In this document: positions 33,669 to 36,613 of the stretch, in pieces
Numbering within the stretch: the stretch's first letter is position 1
Layout of the letters: each line of letters starts with the position of its first letter
Assembly: GCA_964401385.1 (NCBI GenBank)
Contig: CAYNYF010000040.1
Span: forward strand, 1 to 36,613
Origin: CAYNYF01 sp964401385
GTDB taxonomy: Bacteria > Planctomycetota > Phycisphaerae > SM23-33
DNA: 36,613 nt
Direction of reading: 5' to 3'
Notes under the pieces: model-generated
What the model was told of the DNA's origin: nothing
Databases searched by the model: none
Seen by the model: only the letters and a program-made list of their open reading frames with translations
Made by a program: the position numbers and the translations under genes

Positions 33669-33697
33669 TTCCGGTGGGCCTCGGAACGCGGTAGAAT
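33669..33697 (+). promoter_or_regulatory. Candidate promoter for the protease gene
   Basis: TTCCGG (33669-33674, weak), a 17-base spacer, TAGAAT (33692-33697, 5 of 6), about 65 bases before the start codon at 33768. Confidence 0.4.
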
Positions 33698-33767
33698 GCC
33701 TGGCAGGTTTGACCGAATGCCCTCGAGCGGCTCCTCCGGTGGGCATGTCGGTTTGGGGAGGTTGTAT

Positions 33768-35294
33768 ATGCGACAGAGCGGGAATCTTCCGGCGACCTGC
33801 GGCACGAGGTGGCGGTTCGTAGCGGCATTGCTGCTCTGTTTAGCCGTCACGGAACACATCTCCGGTGCCCCCCCTGAGTCGATGCCGGCCATGCGGTTGT
33901 TCGAGAAAGCATCCCCTTCGGTTGTTTCCGTTGTCGTGACCGGGGCAGGCAGGTTGGTCAAGAGAGGCACCGGCTTCCTTGTCTCTGACGACGGACTGGT
34001 CGCAACTAACTATCATGTGATCAAAGGCGGGCGATCCGCGGAAGTCATCCTTCCCACCCGAGCAAGGCTCGTGGTAAAGGGAGTCGTTGCGTCGAACCGG
34101 GATTGGGACCTAGCCATCTTGAGGGTCGAGGGCAAGTCTCTTCCTTTTCTCAAGATCGCCAAGGACGACCCCAAGATCGGAGCCAAGGTCTATGCTATTG
34201 GGAACCCGAAAGGGCTGACCAACACCCTGAGTGAGGGCCTGGTCAGCGGAGTCCGCGAACTCAAGGGGGAACTGTCGTTGCTTCAAACCACGGCGGCTAT
34301 CAGCGCCGGGTCCAGCGGCGGGCCTCTGTTGGCGGACAACGGAGAAGTCGTCGGCATAACAACCGCGACCCTTGTTACCGGACAGAACCTGAATTTCGCC
34401 GTTCCCGGCAAGCTTCTTCTTTCCCTCCTGAGCGGGGTCGGCGAGCCCACTCCTCTGTCACGAACGCCATCTGTGACCACGAGAAAGGCGAGCGACGATC
34501 GTGATGTCATCTACTCCTCCTTCGGTGACATCATATCGAAAATGCCCAAGGACATTCATCCAGGCGTTGGGGGCACGGCTCCCGCAAACAAACTCAACGA
34601 TGCTCTTCGGAAGAAGTGGATTGCCGACGAGGTTGTGGGCGCGAGGATTACACTCCCGGGCGCGATATGGAAGCTCGCAAAGATCAGCGATCGTGACATT
34701 CGGCTCAGGGCATGCTACCGGGAAATCTGTCGTGATGGACTGACTTACTATGTTTACATAGACTTCACGTTGGTCGATTACCAACAGGATGAGAAGCTCG
34801 CGTTGGCCAAAGAGTTGAGCTCCAAGAAGCAAGGCGAGCGGATTACGGTGGCCGGTGGGATACGGGCCCTGTCGGCTACCATTCGTCCGTACAATTCGCA
34901 CGAGCAAGCGGATTTTGGCGTGAAGTCGTCAACTGCCCACATCAAGCTTTCCCCGGCGCAAAAGGGAGACCGTAGGTACGGGTATGTCCCTCCTCGTGGA
35001 CCTTCCTTCACCGATAAGAAAGGCGTCCATGTCGTTCTCTCCCTGGACGAATGGACCGTCTCTCCCAATATCAAGACCAAGCCTGCCTCCAGGCCGGCTC
35101 CTCATGTTCTATCCCCTGAGGAAAAGGCTCGGGGTCGTTTCTCTCTGGCCAAGGCCTACCTGACCGCTGGAAGGAAACAAAAGGCGCTCGATGTGCTAAG
35201 ATCAGTCATAAGGGACTTCCCGGAAACGGGGGCCGCGGTCCAGGCACAGCGGGAAATCGGGAGGCTAGTTCCAGGCCCCTCGAAGAAGGAATAG
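33768..35294 (+). CDS. Trypsin-like (S1C, Deg/HtrA-type) serine protease, PDZ not seen
   Basis: 508 residues. The hydrophobic signal segment is about 16-32. The protease domain (about 45-215) has the full triad: His83 (TNYHV), Asp114 (WDLAIL) and Ser183 (AGSSGGPL). No PDZ domain is evident where HtrA would have one. Instead there is an uncharacterised domain (about 245-430) and a short TPR-like helical end (ARGRFSLAKAYLTAGRKQKALDVLRSVIRDFP). The start at 33768 has GGGGAGG 6 bases upstream; an ATG at 33696 would put about 40 residues in front of the signal segment and is not supported. Likely periplasmic or extracellular protein quality control. Codon use is less GC-biased than in the flanking paralogue cluster. 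Confidence 0.9.
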   Translation: MRQSGNLPATCGTRWRFVAALLLCLAVTEHISGAPPESMPAMRLFEKASPSVVSVVVTGAGRLVKRGTGFLVSDDGLVATNYHVIKGGRSAEVILPTRARLVVKGVVASNRDWDLAILRVEGKSLPFLKIAKDDPKIGAKVYAIGNPKGLTNTLSEGLVSGVRELKGELSLLQTTAAISAGSSGGPLLADNGEVVGITTATLVTGQNLNFAVPGKLLLSLLSGVGEPTPLSRTPSVTTRKASDDRDVIYSSFGDIISKMPKDIHPGVGGTAPANKLNDALRKKWIADEVVGARITLPGAIWKLAKISDRDIRLRACYREICRDGLTYYVYIDFTLVDYQQDEKLALAKELSSKKQGERITVAGGIRALSATIRPYNSHEQADFGVKSSTAHIKLSPAQKGDRRYGYVPPRGPSFTDKKGVHVVLSLDEWTVSPNIKTKPASRPAPHVLSPEEKARGRFSLAKAYLTAGRKQKALDVLRSVIRDFPETGAAVQAQREIGRLVPGPSKKE

Positions 35295-35441
35295 GGGACG
35301 GCAAACTCTCGATAACACTACGCGGCCGCCCTGCCTCAGTGTGTCCGCGGTCATCCATTTCGGGACGGCCACTGCACGGGCCCACATTCCGGCAGTACGG
35401 AGTCCTGGAAGTAACTGTGCTTAAGGCGAAGGGGATCAACC

Positions 35442-36026
35442 ATGACAGAAAGCGACTTCAGTTGGCCCAGGAAGGGTCAGAAGGCTTTCGGGCTTCCCGA
35501 CCGCCCCGCCCTTGAAGCATTCTTCATGCCCCCGGATGGGGCATACTTGGTTGGCTTCAAGCGGGCGGGGGACATGATCGTGGCGGCGGCGCAGGCCGAA
35601 GGCCAGCATCCCGACGATCTGTTCTTTCCTGTCGCCTACCTGTATCGACATCATCTGGAACTGATGCTCAAGGAGTTGGTCGGCCTTGGCGTGCGAGTGG
35701 GTTCCTTAGAAGGGTGCGAAGACTGCCTTGGGCAGCACAACCTGCACAAGCTGTGGAACAAGGCCAAGCAGTTGATCATGGAGGTCTGGCCGGATTCGCC
35801 CGTCGATGACCTCAATGGCACCGAGCAGATGATTCTTGAGTTCCACAAGCTCGACCCGACCGGGCAAGCCTTCCGCTACGCGCGCGACAAACATGGGGCG
35901 CCGCATCTCCAAGGCGCTCCGCAGCGCATCGACCTGAACAAGCTCAAAGCTGCGGTCGATTCCGTTTCAACGTTCCTTGACGCTTCGTACGCGGGGATCG
36001 ACTACTGCGATCCGGGGCCGCCCTGA
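35442..36026 (+). CDS. Small HEPN-like protein of unknown function
   Basis: 194 residues, cytoplasmic, mostly helical. The region FFPVAYLYRHHLELMLKELV, then HNLHKLWNKAKQLI, resembles helical nucleotide- or RNA-binding HEPN-type proteins, in which R/H-x-x-H/E helices pair; the canonical R-x4-H motif is not clearly present, so RNase activity cannot be claimed. LEFHKLDPTGQAFRYARDKHG is another conserved-looking stretch. AAGGGG lies about 8 bases upstream of the start. It stands alone; the repeat block follows directly. Confidence 0.7.
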   Translation: MTESDFSWPRKGQKAFGLPDRPALEAFFMPPDGAYLVGFKRAGDMIVAAAQAEGQHPDDLFFPVAYLYRHHLELMLKELVGLGVRVGSLEGCEDCLGQHNLHKLWNKAKQLIMEVWPDSPVDDLNGTEQMILEFHKLDPTGQAFRYARDKHGAPHLQGAPQRIDLNKLKAAVDSVSTFLDASYAGIDYCDPGPP

Positions 36027-36032
36027 AGCGGG

Positions 36033-36052
36033 TTGGACCTCGCACGCTCAAG
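36033..36052 (+). repeat. Direct repeat flanking the palindromic block, left copy
   Basis: Matches 36285-36304 at 18 of 20 bases; the last 15 bases (CCTCGCACGCTCAAG) are identical. Confidence 0.75.
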
Positions 36053-36062
36053 GGACGCTCCG

Positions 36063-36109
36063 CAGCCCCGACGGGGCGAGAGAATTTAGCCGGGGCCGTC
36101 AGGCCCCGG
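36063..36109 (+). repeat. Composite palindromic unit, forward copy
   Basis: Two hairpins in a row. The first is GCCCC-GAC-GGGGC (36065-36077). The second is a perfect 8-base-pair stem with a 4-base loop (36090-36097 and 36102-36109) preceded by TTAGC. The same arrangement recurs inverted at 36225-36271. REP-type elements have this build. Confidence 0.75.
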
Positions 36110-36133
36110 AAGGCGGGCCCCTCCTCCCTTCAA

Positions 36134-36146
36134 GCCCCGGAGGGGC
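36134..36146. repeat. Lone hairpin of the same family
   Basis: GCCCC-GGA-GGGGC, the same stem as the first half of the composite unit but without the second hairpin; a partial copy. Confidence 0.5.
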
Positions 36147-36224
36147 GGCAGGAACGAGAGCATCGCGCCTATCCTCTCTGTCGCCGCTTCGGGGCTTCTC
36201 GAAAAAGGAATTACTGGCCTTTCA

Positions 36225-36271
36225 CCGGCGGCTTACGCCGCCGGCTAACCTCTTCCGCCCCTGCGGGGCTG
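36225..36271 (-). repeat. Composite palindromic unit, inverted copy
   Basis: Read on the minus strand it gives CAGCCCC-GCA-GGGGC, a short spacer, TTAGCC, and a perfect 8-base-pair stem with a 4-base loop (arms 36225-36232 and 36237-36244). Stem order and the TTAGCC link match the forward copy, while the second stem differs in sequence but keeps pairing. Confidence 0.75.
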
Positions 36272-36284
36272 AACGGGCGCGCGA

Positions 36285-36304
36285 TTGACCCTCGCACGCT
36301 CAAG
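36285..36304 (+). repeat. Direct repeat flanking the palindromic block, right copy
   Basis: Matches 36033-36052 at 18 of 20 bases. Its end also forms one arm of the next inverted repeat. Confidence 0.75.
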
Positions 36305-36324
36305 CAAACGCCCGCTTGAGCGTG
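36295..36324. repeat. 11-base-pair inverted repeat
   Basis: CACGCTCAAGC (36295-36305) pairs perfectly with 36314-36324 around an 8-base loop. It shares its arm sequence with the flanking direct repeats. Confidence 0.65.
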
Positions 36325-36330
36325 GCACCA

Positions 36331-36361
36331 TGCGAAAGCAATTGCGCGCGCGGATGTGAAC
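36331..36361 (+). repeat. 31-base direct repeat, first copy
   Basis: Matches 36441-36471 at 26 of 31 bases. It begins TGCGAAAGC and ends GTGAAC, with TTGCGCGCGC between. Confidence 0.7.
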
Positions 36362-36440
36362 CTTCCGGCCGGGGAAATGGGGGTTTTGTGGGATTTTTAT
36401 CTCCCGCGGCCGGGGAGGCTTGCCGGCCGGGATGCGGTTT

Positions 36441-36471
36441 TGCGAAAGCGTTTGCGCGCGCATACGTGAAC
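36441..36471 (+). repeat. 31-base direct repeat, second copy
   Basis: Second copy, offset from the first by exactly 110 bases. Confidence 0.7.
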
Positions 36472-36551
36472 GCGCGAAGTAAGTACGGAGGGCGCGCTGC
36501 GCGTGCGCGCCGAGCCTCTTTGAAAAGGGAATAGGGCTGAGACCAGGGAAT

Positions 36552-36579
36552 AGGGACCAGGGACCAGGCACCAGGCACC
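36552..36579 (+). repeat. Tandem 7-base repeat
   Basis: Four units of AGG(G/C)ACC in a row (two AGGGACC, then two AGGCACC), with a partial fifth. A looser GGGAATAGGGACC-like sequence precedes it. Confidence 0.7.
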
Positions 36580-36613
36580 AGGAACGGCAAAGGGACTCGG
36601 GACTGGGGACTTG

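Larger units (their letters stand above)
36027..36613. repeat. Non-coding repeat block
   Basis: 587 bases with no supportable gene. It holds composite palindromic units, 20-base flanking direct repeats, an 11-base-pair inverted repeat, a 31-base direct repeat at a 110-base spacing, and a tandem 7-base array. Each is listed separately. Confidence 0.7.

Noticed and set aside
36033..36471. A CRISPR array
   Set aside because: The repeats are few, inverted or unevenly spaced, and there is no cas gene.
36316..36534. A 72-codon frame in the repeat block
   Set aside because: It spans both 31-base repeats, has an Arg/Gly/Ala-rich product and lacks a ribosome-binding site.

Overview
The window is high-GC bacterial chromosome of planctomycete type. 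This placement is an inference. It rests on a PEP-CTERM sorting signal, two DUF4091 proteins, a 13-fold Asp-box secreted protein, a DUF2330 protein, pseudopilins carrying large extra domains, and dense intergenic palindromic repeats; class Phycisphaerae would fit. I saw no rRNA, tRNA, CRISPR array, transposase or phage gene.

Layout. 1-513 (+): a small membrane protein, possibly cut by the window edge. 613-5433 (-): two secreted proteins, a DUF4091 glycosidase-like protein and an Asp-box propeller protein. 5832-18051 (+): a 13-gene operon for a type IV pilus/type II secretion-like machine. Its order is sensor histidine kinase, STAS protein, GspE/PilB ATPase, GspF/PilC, PilM-, PilN-, PilO- and PilP-like proteins, major pseudopilin, then four minor pseudopilins. 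Six junctions overlap by 4 bases (GTGA or ATGA), so translation is probably coupled. One minor pseudopilin is fused to a GATase-like domain and another carries a beta-sandwich insertion. A lone receiver protein follows at 18288.

18859-21267 (-): an amidohydrolase remnant with its middle deleted, a DUF2330 protein and a lipoprotein. 21442-23519 (+): an ECF sigma factor, a membrane coiled-coil protein that may be its anti-sigma factor, and a TPR-like lipoprotein. 23555-24547 (-): a GDSL esterase with a PEP-CTERM tail behind a strong sigma70-type promoter. 24892-26493 (+): a zinc-ribbon membrane protein. 26763-33566 (+): two related large secreted proteins, a second DUF4091 protein, and a 3' remnant of a lost third paralogue. 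33768-36026 (+): a trypsin-like protease and a HEPN-like protein. 36027-36613: a non-coding block of composite palindromic, direct and tandem repeats.

How it fits together (inference): the pilus/secretion machine, secreted glycan-active proteins and envelope signalling genes suggest a bacterium that uses extracellular polysaccharide. The secretin and prepilin peptidase needed for the machine, and the exosortase needed for PEP-CTERM sorting, are not in this window.
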